NCBI GenBank assembly: GCA_965205905.1
Contig: CBDBHZ010000009.1
Span: forward strand, 1-33,009
Source: JAHZMA01 sp965205905
GTDB lineage: Bacteria; Pseudomonadota; Alphaproteobacteria; JABAAW01; JAHZMA01
DNA length: 33,009 nucleotides
Direction: 5' to 3'
Part shown: piece after piece, positions 1 to 7,504 of the stretch
Numbering within the stretch: the stretch's first letter is position 1
How the letters are laid out: every line of letters starts with the position of its first letter
Position numbers and translations under genes: made by a program
The notes under the pieces: model-generated
Seen by the model: only the letters and a program-made list of their open reading frames with translations
What the model was told of the DNA's origin: nothing
Database searches by the model: none

Positions 1-353
1 TCACGAAAATCTTTGTCAAATAGAAAGATATAATAACAAAATAATCTTAATTCTGTGGTGATAGATGTTTCGGGCAATGTTTCAATTCGTGAAAATGCTT
101 TCCCGATAGATTCGATAGTTAACGGTTCTTGCGTATCAGATAATTCTTCTCCATATATTTCCTCGCTATCAGATTCTTCTTCGATGCCATGTGTGTCTTC
201 GGTATAAAATACTTCTGGTTCAACATTTTCTTCAGCGACAGGTTTCTGTGCAGCAGTTTTATTGTCATTATGCAATGCCAATAAAATGATTATCAAACCC
301 ACTATGATGCTGATGCTAACGGCGATAAGAAGGCGCGGTCTTTGTATAATCAT
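1..353 (-). CDS. Partial single-pass membrane protein with acidic linker (hypothetical)
   Basis: An open frame starts at the ATG at 353 and runs off the left edge of the window without a stop (117 codons visible). An AAGGA ribosome-binding site lies about 8 nt upstream. The protein begins with a short basic stretch (MIIQRPR) and one strongly hydrophobic segment at about residues 8-26. A very acidic, Glu/Asp-rich linker follows at about residues 35-75 and then a region that looks folded. This suggests an inner-membrane anchored protein with a periplasmic domain. I do not recognise the family, and the rest of the domain lies outside the window. The start and membrane segment are clear; the function is unknown. 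Confidence 0.7.
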   Translation of the reverse strand, partial: MIIQRPRLLIAVSISIIVGLIIILLALHNDNKTAAQKPVAEENVEPEVFYTEDTHGIEEESDSEEIYGEELSDTQEPLTIESIGKAFSRIETLPETSITTELRLFCYYIFLFDKDFR

Positions 354-416
354 ATCATTTTCCTTTAGTTAGGCTAAAATTCACAAGCAAGTTTAACATT
401 TTTTTCAAACATTAGC

Positions 417-582
417 AATATGGGGGCGAGTGCCTCACACATTATATATGGGGGGGCTTTGCGGAGTCGGACTTTATTATTTAAGGGGGCGCGAATTCGT
501 TTCTCGATGGGCAAGGCAGAAGCCGCCCATCTTGCGAATGCCCCCTTAACAACCCCCGCTGTATTTCAGCACAAGGGAGGAG
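417..582 (+). repeat. GC-rich palindromic intergenic repeat, copy R1
   Basis: This is a modular repeat that also occurs at 9210-9525, 14977-15224, 26583-26711 and 30541-30650. The left module (ATATGGGGGCG, GTGCCTC, CACACATTAT, then a run of G and CTTTGCG) matches the reverse complement of 26660-26711. The right module is a large hairpin: TTAAGGGGG at 481-489 pairs with CCCCCTTAA at 541-549, and an inner GATGGGC pairs with GCCCATC. It ends in CCCCCGCTGTAtttcagca, similar to the tails of the other copies. It fills the gap between the partial membrane-protein gene and trhO. The short open frame at 420-614 is a by-product of this repeat. Confidence 0.75.
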
Positions 583-600
583 CATGTCGCTGTTGCAATT

Positions 601-1500
601 CTAGCGAATATTAATGCGTTCTTCCGCCAGTTTTATCTGCATCTCGCGCATTTGCAAGCCCTGTTGTTTCTTCTCAGATTTCGTGCCGTAACAATGATGA
701 CACGATATGCCTTTTTGATAATGCTGATGCTTAGCCTCATCGGGCTTTAACGGCATACGACACGCATAGCATTGCAGATGATTGCCCTCTTGCAAATTGT
801 GGTCAACCGTTACCCGTTGGTCAAACACAAAACACTCACCTTGCCATAACGACTTTTCTTTCGGCACATTTTCCAAATATTTCAAAATACCGCCATCTAG
901 CTGATAGACTTCCTGAAAACCTTGTTGCTTCATATAGGAACTTGCCTTTTCGCACCTGATGCCACCTGTGCAGAACATCGCAATCGGGCGGTTTTTATCA
1001 TCATCGCTGAGATTTTGCCTCACATAATCGGGGAATTGCCGAAAATTGGTGGTTTGCGGGCTAACAGCATCGGTAAATGTGCCGATTTCCACCTCATAAA
1101 TATTGCGCGTATCAATCACCAACACATCATCACGGCTGATAAGCGCGTTCCATTCATCGGGCGCAACATGGGTGCCAGTATCAAAAGCGGGCTTTACGCC
1201 ATCTTGCCCGAGCGATACAATCTCTTTCTTTAGCCTCACTTTTAAGCGTGAAAAAGAGTGATGTTCAGATTCGCTGTATTTGATAGAAAGCCCTGTAAAT
1301 CGCGCATCTTGACTGATAAAATCCAGTAATTTCTGCACGGCTTGCGCCTCGCCACATATTGTGCCATTGATGCCCTCATCTGCCAATAGGATTGTGCCAC
1401 GCATATTATAGGGTGTCATCACCGCATAGAGTTGCGCCTGCCAATCCTTATAATCAGGAAAATCAGCAAAATGATAGAATGTGGCAATTTGGTAACTCAT
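601..1500 (-). CDS. trhO: tRNA uridine(34) hydroxylase TrhO (YceA-type rhodanese protein)
   Basis: TrhO carries out the oxygen-dependent hydroxylation of U34 in certain tRNAs, the first step to 5-methoxy- or carboxymethoxy-uridine. The 299-residue product has the normal family layout. It has an N-terminal acylphosphatase-like region (residues 1-95, with ADEGINGTI), then a rhodanese domain (about 120-215) with the catalytic loop FCTGGIRCEK and active Cys177. The C-terminal tail has two CxxC pairs (CYAC and CHHC, about 244-270), as in the longer family members. It starts at ATG 1500 after AAAGAGA and reads divergently from the aldehyde dehydrogenase operon. Its stop codon lies in a 16-nt word (591-606) that recurs inverted at 15067-15082 beside another repeat copy. 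Family assignment is firm. Confidence 0.93.
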   Translation of the reverse strand: MSYQIATFYHFADFPDYKDWQAQLYAVMTPYNMRGTILLADEGINGTICGEAQAVQKLLDFISQDARFTGLSIKYSESEHHSFSRLKVRLKKEIVSLGQDGVKPAFDTGTHVAPDEWNALISRDDVLVIDTRNIYEVEIGTFTDAVSPQTTNFRQFPDYVRQNLSDDDKNRPIAMFCTGGIRCEKASSYMKQQGFQEVYQLDGGILKYLENVPKEKSLWQGECFVFDQRVTVDHNLQEGNHLQCYACRMPLKPDEAKHQHYQKGISCHHCYGTKSEKKQQGLQMREMQIKLAEERINIR

Positions 1501-1560
1501 TCTCTTTTATTAGCATTAAATAAATTCTCATTCAATATTAATTTTGGCAATATTATTATT

Positions 1561-1598
1561 GCATCATCATAAATGATGCGATAAAGTGAATCACTTTA
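1561..1598 (+). promoter_or_regulatory. Paired palindromes upstream of the catabolic operon (possible operator/leader)
   Basis: The 119-bp divergent gap between trhO and the aldehyde dehydrogenase gene holds two symmetrical elements. GCATCAT and ATGATGC (1561-1579) form a hairpin with a 5-nt loop. TAAAGTGA-A-TCACTTTA (1582-1598) is a perfect 17-bp odd palindrome whose centre is GAATC, a GANTC site. The second ends 11 bp before the AGGGA ribosome-binding site of the operon's first gene. This looks like a dimeric repressor site, for example of a GntR-type regulator, but no regulator gene is nearby and no clear promoter could be placed. Confidence 0.45.
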
Positions 1599-1619
1599 CA
1601 CATTATATAGGGAACACTT

Positions 1620-3065
1620 ATGACTTCATTACTTAAAAACTATATTGCTGGCGAATGGGTTGGCAATGGCGGTAACCAAAATATCAACCCATCTGATACT
1701 GACGATGTGATTGGCGATTACGCCCAAGCTGATAAAGCAGCCCTTGATGATGCGCTGAATGCCGCTAAAATCGCGCAACAAGAATGGCAATCTGTAGGGT
1801 TAGAGGCAAAGCAAAATGTGTTGAATAATATCGGTAACGAATTGATGAATCGTAGCAAAGAAATCGGGCAGATGCTCTCGCGTGAAGAGGGAAAACCGCT
1901 TGCCGAAGGGGCAGGGGAGACTTACCGCGCAGGGCAGTTTTTCACTTATTATGCTGCTGAAATTTTACGGCAAATCGGGCAGAATGCGGATTCCACGCGC
2001 CCAAATATTGAGGTGGATATTAGGCGCGAGCCGATGGGCACAGTGGCAATTATCTCGCCATGGAATTTCCCGATAGCAACGGCTAGCTGGAAAATCGCGC
2101 CCGCTCTTGCATTTGGCAATGCGGTGATATGGAAGCCTGCTAATTTTACGCCCGCAAGCGCGTGTTTGCTTACCGATATTATTGCGAGGCAAGATATACC
2201 AAAGGGCTTGTTTAATTTACTGATGGGTGCGGGCAGCACCATCGGGCAAGCATTGGCAGAATCAACGAAAATTCAAGCGGTTAGCTTTACGGGCTCTTAC
2301 GAGGTTGGTAAGCGCGTGGCGCAAGCGGCGGCAGGTAATTTCAGCAAAACGCAATTAGAATTGGGGTCAAAAAATCCGCTGTTGGTGATGGACGATGCCG
2401 ATATAGATTTGGCAGTTGCCTGTGCAGTTAATGGCGCGTTTTTTGGGTCGGGGCAGAAATGCACTTCATCATCACGGCTGATTATCCATGAAAAATTGCA
2501 TGATGAATTTGTCAGCAAAATGATTGCGGCAATGCAGAAATTAAAAGTAGGCAATGCGCTTGAAGAAGGCACGCAAATTGGACCATTGGCAGGCGAACAG
2601 CAATATAAAATCGTTAATGATTATATTGCACTTGCCAAGCAAGAAGGTTGCGAATTGGTGGCTGGTGGCGATGCGCCAAAAACCGATAAAAAAGGTTATT
2701 ATCTGAACCCAACTTTATTCACCAATAGCCATAATAAAATGCGCGTCAACCGCGAAGAAATGTTTGGTCCTGTGGCATGTGTGCAGAAAATATCATCTTA
2801 TGATGAGGGGTTGGCTTTGGTGAATGATACTGATTATGGGCTGACTGCGGGCATTATCACGCAATCATTGGCGCGCGCCAGTGATTTTAAGCGCAAAGCA
2901 GAATCGGGCTGTGTGATGGTGAATTTGCCAACAGCTGGCACTGATTATCATGTGCCATTTGGCGGTAGAAAAAAATCTAGCTTTGGCTCACGCGAACAAG
3001 GGCAATATGCTGTGGAATTTTATACGCAAGTGAAAACCTGCTATAGCAGTGCTGGAAAGCCGTAA
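1620..3065 (+). CDS. NAD(P)-dependent aldehyde dehydrogenase (possibly ketoglutaric-semialdehyde type)
   Basis: It oxidises an aldehyde to a carboxylate with NAD(P). The 481-residue product is a full-length ALDH-superfamily enzyme. It shows the oxyanion-hole motif PWNFP (Asn149), the cofactor lysine in WKPAN (Lys172), FTGS at 223-226, the general base Glu247 in LELGSKNP, and catalytic Cys281 in GQKCTSSSR. The start follows AGGGA by 7 nt. It is the first gene of a five-gene operon, and the next gene begins one base after its stop. The closest family by eye is the 2,5-dioxovalerate (alpha-ketoglutaric semialdehyde) / succinic semialdehyde dehydrogenase group. In the context of an Ldh2-type enzyme and an M19-like protein, a last step from a proline-type compound to 2-oxoglutarate is plausible. 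The exact substrate cannot be read from sequence. Confidence 0.88.
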   Translation: MTSLLKNYIAGEWVGNGGNQNINPSDTDDVIGDYAQADKAALDDALNAAKIAQQEWQSVGLEAKQNVLNNIGNELMNRSKEIGQMLSREEGKPLAEGAGETYRAGQFFTYYAAEILRQIGQNADSTRPNIEVDIRREPMGTVAIISPWNFPIATASWKIAPALAFGNAVIWKPANFTPASACLLTDIIARQDIPKGLFNLLMGAGSTIGQALAESTKIQAVSFTGSYEVGKRVAQAAAGNFSKTQLELGSKNPLLVMDDADIDLAVACAVNGAFFGSGQKCTSSSRLIIHEKLHDEFVSKMIAAMQKLKVGNALEEGTQIGPLAGEQQYKIVNDYIALAKQEGCELVAGGDAPKTDKKGYYLNPTLFTNSHNKMRVNREEMFGPVACVQKISSYDEGLALVNDTDYGLTAGIITQSLARASDFKRKAESGCVMVNLPTAGTDYHVPFGGRKKSSFGSREQGQYAVEFYTQVKTCYSSAGKP

Positions 3066-3066
3066 C

Positions 3067-4053
3067 ATGTCTGTGTTGCTTATCGATTGCCTGCAATATA
3101 GTAATTGGTCGCGCCCTATATTTCAGCAAATCAGAGATGCGGGCGTTAGTGGTTTGCATGTTACGATATGCTATCACGAGAATTTTATCGAAACAGTGCG
3201 GAATATCACGCGTTGGAATGATTATTTTGCCGATAATAGCGATTTGATATTTCACGGCAAATTCGCTGAAGATATAGAACGTGCGAAATCAGAGAACCGC
3301 GTGGCAGTGTTTTACGGCTTTCAAAATTGCTCGCCGATTGAAGATGATGTGCGGTTGGTGGAAATCTTCCATCAGCTTGGTGTCCGCTTTATGCAGTTAA
3401 GCTATAACAATCAGAGCCTGCTTGCCACTGGGTGCTACGAACAAACAGATACGGGCATCACGCGCATGGGACGCGAAGTGATTAAAGAGATGAATCGCGT
3501 GGGGATGGTGATTGATATGAGCCATTCTGCCCACCATTCCACCTTGCAAGCGATTGAAATTTCCACCCGTCCGATTGCCATCACCCACGCCAATCCACAT
3601 TCATGGCACGCGGCATTACGCAATAAGCCTGATGATGTTTTGCTTGCATTGGCGCAAAGTGGCGGTATGTTAGGTTTTTCTATCTATCCGCATCACCTGA
3701 AAGATAAGTCGCAATGTTCGGTGCAGAGTTTTTGCGAGATGATTGCCCGCACTGCTGACTTGATGGGGGTAACGCAAATCGGTTTTGGCAGTGATTTATG
3801 TTTGGAACAGCCCGATTCTGTGGTAGAATGGATGCGTAACGGCAGATGGACAAAAGCAATGGATTATGGCGAGGGCAGTAAAGATAATGCGGGCTTTCCA
3901 CCCCAACCCGAATGGTTTGAAAATAGCACTGGCTTTGCTAATATTTTAGCAGGGCTGAAGCAAGTCGGCTTTAATGATGACGAAATTGCTTTAATTGCAG
4001 GTAAGAATTGGCTAAAATTTTACCGCGATTCGTTTGTTGCCAAAAACGGTTAA
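3067..4053 (+). CDS. Membrane-dipeptidase (M19) family protein with altered metal-site residues
   Basis: The 328-residue product has the amidohydrolase barrel of the M19 renal/membrane dipeptidases. The motifs MSH (His153), THAN (His174), LRNKPDD (Arg185) and GFGSDL (Asp242) are all present. The usual N-terminal HxD metal motif is missing, with IDCLQYSNWS in its place. The position of the bridging Glu (normally GIEGG) reads GFQN, with Gln86. The same variant signature, as I recall it, belongs to a subfamily beside dimethylglycine/betaine demethylation genes in Pseudomonas, so a role other than dipeptide cleavage is likely. ATG 3067 is chosen because a GGAAAG site lies 7 nt upstream; a GTG at 3049 would overlap the previous gene. 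No signal peptide is seen, so it should be cytoplasmic. Confidence 0.85.
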   Translation: MSVLLIDCLQYSNWSRPIFQQIRDAGVSGLHVTICYHENFIETVRNITRWNDYFADNSDLIFHGKFAEDIERAKSENRVAVFYGFQNCSPIEDDVRLVEIFHQLGVRFMQLSYNNQSLLATGCYEQTDTGITRMGREVIKEMNRVGMVIDMSHSAHHSTLQAIEISTRPIAITHANPHSWHAALRNKPDDVLLALAQSGGMLGFSIYPHHLKDKSQCSVQSFCEMIARTADLMGVTQIGFGSDLCLEQPDSVVEWMRNGRWTKAMDYGEGSKDNAGFPPQPEWFENSTGFANILAGLKQVGFNDDEIALIAGKNWLKFYRDSFVAKNG

Positions 4054-4082
4054 AGTAGGAGAGTTAAAATGGGAGAATTGAC

Positions 4083-5789
4083 ATGACATATCCGCAAGCA
4101 AACGACCATGAAGCGACTAACACTCTCTTGCGCTTGCCTGATGATATTATGCATCTTGACCGTATGGGGTCGTCATTTCAGCATCGCTTAAGTTTTATTC
4201 GGCAATTATTACGTCATGCCAAAAAGGGCAGTTGGCAGTTTAGTAAACCGCTTGCTGATTGGGACGATGATGGCTACGGCACAGCGGTTTATCAAGCCGA
4301 TATTGACAATCATATTTATTCGGTGGTGATTTTTACCCAAGAGATTCCCGATGATGCCCGTTCTGACCGCGTGATTGCCACACAATGGGATGCCTGTTTT
4401 TGCCTATATGATGGCGTGCCTGATGAAGCGGAATTGAATCGCCTGCGGCAAAATGTGCCAACGCAAGAAAAAGGGCGTTACACCCCGAACGAGATGGTGC
4501 TGGCACGGGCCAATAAAAGCGTGAGATTATTTGACCATGCGGTGGAAAATTTAGCAAAAGGTCTGCAGCCTGATACCGATATGATTCAGCAAATCGGCTA
4601 TCTGATGCGGACAAGTGCGGTCTATGGCAGTGGTAAATTCGGCTGTGCCAATCGTGAAAAATATTGCGAGCGCAAGCCGTTTCATATCCCGTTTCAAGCG
4701 GAAATGCTGAGTGTTTATCTGTTTCGGCAATTCACCATTGATTGGCTTAATCATATCGCCGCTAAACGTGCCAAACAGCAAGGCACGAATTCGGTCGCGC
4801 TTGATGATAAAATCAAACAATATTTGGGTATCGGCAATGCGACAGGCTTGGGCATGGCGCCGTTTATGGTTAATCACCCCGTGCTGATTCATCATTGGGT
4901 GCTAGCGCGTGAGCAAGCGTTGGGCATGGCGTTTTTGGTGGATAATATCAGTGAAGCAGGGCAACAGAAATTTCGCGAATTATATCACCGCGCACAACAA
5001 TATATATCAGGATGGCAGGTTGCTGATGAATTGCAGTCGAAACGGATTGCTTTATTGAATGATGAGTTGGCAGAATTTGAGAATAAATTACCGCTTGACG
5101 ATGCCTATCCGTATCATGGGCTTTATCAAGCTGTGCAACACTATTCGCTTGAAATGCAGGAATTAATGGTATCACTGCTGATTGAAGCGCAAGGCGAGGC
5201 GGTTGATGGTTTGGGCGATATGATGAGTGCTGACGAGGCTTTTACCTTAAACCCTGCAATGAATATTGCCGAATTGCAAACATTGCTAGAGGAGCATTAT
5301 GCTTGGGCGTTGCAGATTGATTGGCAGCAACCACAAAATGACCAAGTTTTCTGGTATTATTCCGAAGATAAGATGGAGCCACGTTTGGGCAATCGCTATA
5401 CGGAAGATGGTGGCGATTTAGAAATGCCGTTGGGGGCGGCGCGTGATATTGCCAGATTGCATCAAAAATGCGCCCAATATAGCCCGCGCACATTATTGGC
5501 GGAATTATTATTGCAATATCCCGAATGCCGAAAGCCCGCATGGCGCACGCAATTAACAGCCCATTATTGTTATGGCGAAATTCGTGATAATTTACTGAAA
5601 GCCGAGATGCGCCCGATTGATTTATTGCGCTTTAAGCTCTCATTTTTTGGGGTATCAAAATTTGACCCGAAATCGCATTTATGGACGCGGGTGAATCTGT
5701 TTCAAGGCGCACCTCACCCCGATAAATTACATGACGATAGTGATGAATTATGGTTTTTCCCCCAAAATTTGTCGTCGCGTTTATCGTAA
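4083..5789 (+). CDS. Unrecognised conserved-looking 568-residue cytoplasmic protein in catabolic operon
   Basis: I do not recognise a domain in this 568-residue protein. It has no signal peptide and no membrane segment, is rich in acidic and aromatic residues, and looks folded along its whole length. Notable segments are an early aromatic/acidic stretch (DWDDDGYGTAVYQADIDNH), a Cys/Gly-rich segment GSGKFGCANREKYCER at about 185-205, and a histidine-bearing segment VNHPVLIHHWVLAREQ near 263-278. GSGKFG is not a real P-loop, since no strand precedes it and the context is wrong. It sits 29 nt after the M19-like gene with a GTAGGAG site in the gap, and 10 nt before the DUF3726-like gene. This placement argues for a role in the same pathway, possibly as an enzyme or a maturation/scaffold partner. 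Confidence 0.8.
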   Translation: MTYPQANDHEATNTLLRLPDDIMHLDRMGSSFQHRLSFIRQLLRHAKKGSWQFSKPLADWDDDGYGTAVYQADIDNHIYSVVIFTQEIPDDARSDRVIATQWDACFCLYDGVPDEAELNRLRQNVPTQEKGRYTPNEMVLARANKSVRLFDHAVENLAKGLQPDTDMIQQIGYLMRTSAVYGSGKFGCANREKYCERKPFHIPFQAEMLSVYLFRQFTIDWLNHIAAKRAKQQGTNSVALDDKIKQYLGIGNATGLGMAPFMVNHPVLIHHWVLAREQALGMAFLVDNISEAGQQKFRELYHRAQQYISGWQVADELQSKRIALLNDELAEFENKLPLDDAYPYHGLYQAVQHYSLEMQELMVSLLIEAQGEAVDGLGDMMSADEAFTLNPAMNIAELQTLLEEHYAWALQIDWQQPQNDQVFWYYSEDKMEPRLGNRYTEDGGDLEMPLGAARDIARLHQKCAQYSPRTLLAELLLQYPECRKPAWRTQLTAHYCYGEIRDNLLKAEMRPIDLLRFKLSFFGVSKFDPKSHLWTRVNLFQGAPHPDKLHDDSDELWFFPQNLSSRLS

Positions 5790-5799
5790 CGCACCAAAG

Positions 5800-6453
5800 A
5801 TGTTGACCTCTAAAAATGAATGGCATTTTTACGCAACACGGGCTTGCGTGGGCGCAGGTTTGCCCTATGGTGCGGCAGAAATCATCGCGCAAGCAGGGTT
5901 ATATGCCTCAATATTAGGCGGTGATGCTGCAAAATTATTGGCGACAGCGGTTGAATATTTTGAGAATAATAAAGATGAAAATGCGGCATTTCATCAAATG
6001 CTTGCCTTGCATGACCGCTTGCTGATTGCCCGTTATGAACAAATGAGTTTCGATTGCAACGCGCCGATATTGGTGGCGTGCGCGATGGTTCTGGCATTGC
6101 AGGCGAATAATAATAGCCGTAAAAATTCCCCACCGATTACGCTGAATTGGCAGGCAAATGAACAAGAATATTATGTGCAGTATCAAGATGGTTTGGTAAG
6201 GCTTTCGTTTGATATAATGGCATATCCGCCTCAACCGCAAATCGTAGCTTGCGCACTGATTAATGAGAAAAAGCGCGAGGATTGGCACGAAATCAACCTC
6301 ACCACCGCCACTCAAAATTTATTTCAAAATGGGATTGCAATCGATGATGAAGCATGGCACATATTGGTAAATTTTTATCGCAAAACTTTAGTGCCTTCTT
6401 CCGAAGCATCACGGGCAGGCGGTGCAGGGGCGGGCAAAATTGATAATGATTAA
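5800..6453 (+). CDS. DUF3726-like protein
   Basis: The 217-residue product resembles, from memory, the DUF3726 family. Its N-terminal stretch TSKNEWHFYATRACVGAGLP, followed by YGAAEIIAQAG, fits the family pattern of a short helix, an A(R/C)GAGLPxGxAEE segment and a further helix. The function of that family is unknown, but it is often encoded with Ldh2-type dehydrogenases, and here the next gene is one. ATG 5800 lies 10 nt after the previous stop and puts the conserved segment at the N-terminus. An earlier in-frame ATG at 5731 would overlap the upstream gene by 59 nt and add 23 unrelated-looking residues. The C-terminal 18 residues are a low-complexity Ala/Gly tail. The gene is real; the family name is moderately sure. 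Confidence 0.7.
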   Translation: MLTSKNEWHFYATRACVGAGLPYGAAEIIAQAGLYASILGGDAAKLLATAVEYFENNKDENAAFHQMLALHDRLLIARYEQMSFDCNAPILVACAMVLALQANNNSRKNSPPITLNWQANEQEYYVQYQDGLVRLSFDIMAYPPQPQIVACALINEKKREDWHEINLTTATQNLFQNGIAIDDEAWHILVNFYRKTLVPSSEASRAGGAGAGKIDND

Positions 6454-6474
6454 AAACATGATAAGGAGATAGGC

Positions 6475-7461
6475 ATGGCATTACTCACATTAAACGATAT
6501 TGAACAACTTGCATTAGGTGCGCTCACCAAAGCAGGCGCATCAACAGCACAAGCAAGCGCACTTGCCAAAGCGGTGATGGCGGCAGAACGCGATGGCATT
6601 AAAAGTCATGGCTTGGTTTATGTGCCTATCTATTGTCTGCATTTGCAATGTGGCAAAGTGATTGGCGATGCCGACCCTATCGTTACGCAGCCCAAAGCTG
6701 CTTCGGTGCATGTTGATGCCAAAAGCGGTTTCGCGCATTTGGCAATCAAGCAAGGCTTCACGCCATTGATTGCGGCGGCGAAGCAAAATGGTATTGCGAT
6801 TCTGAATATCAATAACTCTTATAATTGCGGTGTGTTGGGCTATCATGTGGAACAGTTGGCAATGAATGATGTGGTTGCGCTAGGCTTCACCAATGCGCCT
6901 GCATCGATTGCGCCCGTTGGCGGTATCAAGCCCGTGATTGGCACCAATCCGTTTGCGCTGGCTGTGCCGAATCAAAATGGAGAGGCGCGTTTCGTGCTAG
7001 ACCAATCCGCAAGTGTTGTCGCAAAAAGCGAAATCATCATGCATCAGCGCGCTGAAAAACCAATCCCCGAAGGCTGGGCGTTAGATAGTGACGGCAACCC
7101 AACCACGGACCCCAATATCGCATTAAAAGGCAGCATGGTGCCAAATGGTGGCTATAAAGGATTTTCTGGCGGGTTGATGGTAGAAATTTTGGCCGCCACA
7201 TTATCAGGCGCAATGTTAGGGCTAGAAGCAAGCCCATTTGGTGGCACGGCAGGCGGACCGCCAAAAACCGGGCAATGTTTTATCGCGATTGATATTGCCG
7301 CTGATTCATTCTACACGCAATTACAACGTCTATGCAACGCCATTACCGAACAAGAAAATGCGCGTCTGCCCGGTGAGCGCAGGCTTGAAAAACGTGCCGA
7401 TGCCACAAAAAACGGCATTCAAATAGATGATACGCTGATAGAGAAAATAAAAGAAATTTAA
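6475..7461 (+). CDS. Ldh2/malate-lactate dehydrogenase family oxidoreductase
   Basis: This family uses NAD(P)H to reduce 2-oxo acids or cyclic imines. Members include malate/ureidoglycolate dehydrogenases and delta1-pyrroline/piperideine-2-carboxylate reductases. The 328-residue product shows the family signatures in order: ERDGIKSHGLVYVP near residue 38-52, the INNSYNCGVLGYHVE region near 110, FTNAP and IGTNPFALAVP near 140-165, DQSASVVAKSEI near 180, and GGYKGFSGGLMVEILAATLSG near 223. A very good AAGGAGAT ribosome-binding site precedes the ATG. It is the last gene of the operon. With the aldehyde dehydrogenase at the operon's start, a pyrroline-2-carboxylate reductase role in proline or hydroxyproline-type catabolism is possible but not proven. 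Confidence 0.88.
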   Translation: MALLTLNDIEQLALGALTKAGASTAQASALAKAVMAAERDGIKSHGLVYVPIYCLHLQCGKVIGDADPIVTQPKAASVHVDAKSGFAHLAIKQGFTPLIAAAKQNGIAILNINNSYNCGVLGYHVEQLAMNDVVALGFTNAPASIAPVGGIKPVIGTNPFALAVPNQNGEARFVLDQSASVVAKSEIIMHQRAEKPIPEGWALDSDGNPTTDPNIALKGSMVPNGGYKGFSGGLMVEILAATLSGAMLGLEASPFGGTAGGPPKTGQCFIAIDIAADSFYTQLQRLCNAITEQENARLPGERRLEKRADATKNGIQIDDTLIEKIKEI

Positions 7462-7476
7462 TTTGAGAGTGATTAG

Positions 7477-7504
7477 GGTTATGCGTTACTGGCTACGCAT
7501 AACC
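7477..7504. terminator. Inverted repeat between convergent genes (terminator-like hairpin without T-run)
   Basis: GGTTATGCGT (7477-7486) and ACGCATAACC (7495-7504) form a perfect 10-bp stem with an 8-nt loop. The hairpin straddles the stop codon of the inverse-autotransporter gene and lies 15 nt after the stop of the Ldh2-type gene. No U-tract follows on either strand, so it may protect transcript ends or assist termination rather than be a classic intrinsic terminator. Confidence 0.4.

Noticed and set aside
420..614. Short open frame of 64 codons at the left repeat
   Set aside because: It is read through palindromic repeat R1, has no ribosome-binding site, and its composition follows the repeat.
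5731..5799. Earlier ATG (5731) for the DUF3726-like gene
   Set aside because: It would overlap the upstream gene by 59 nt and add residues unlike the family; the ATG at 5800 fits better.
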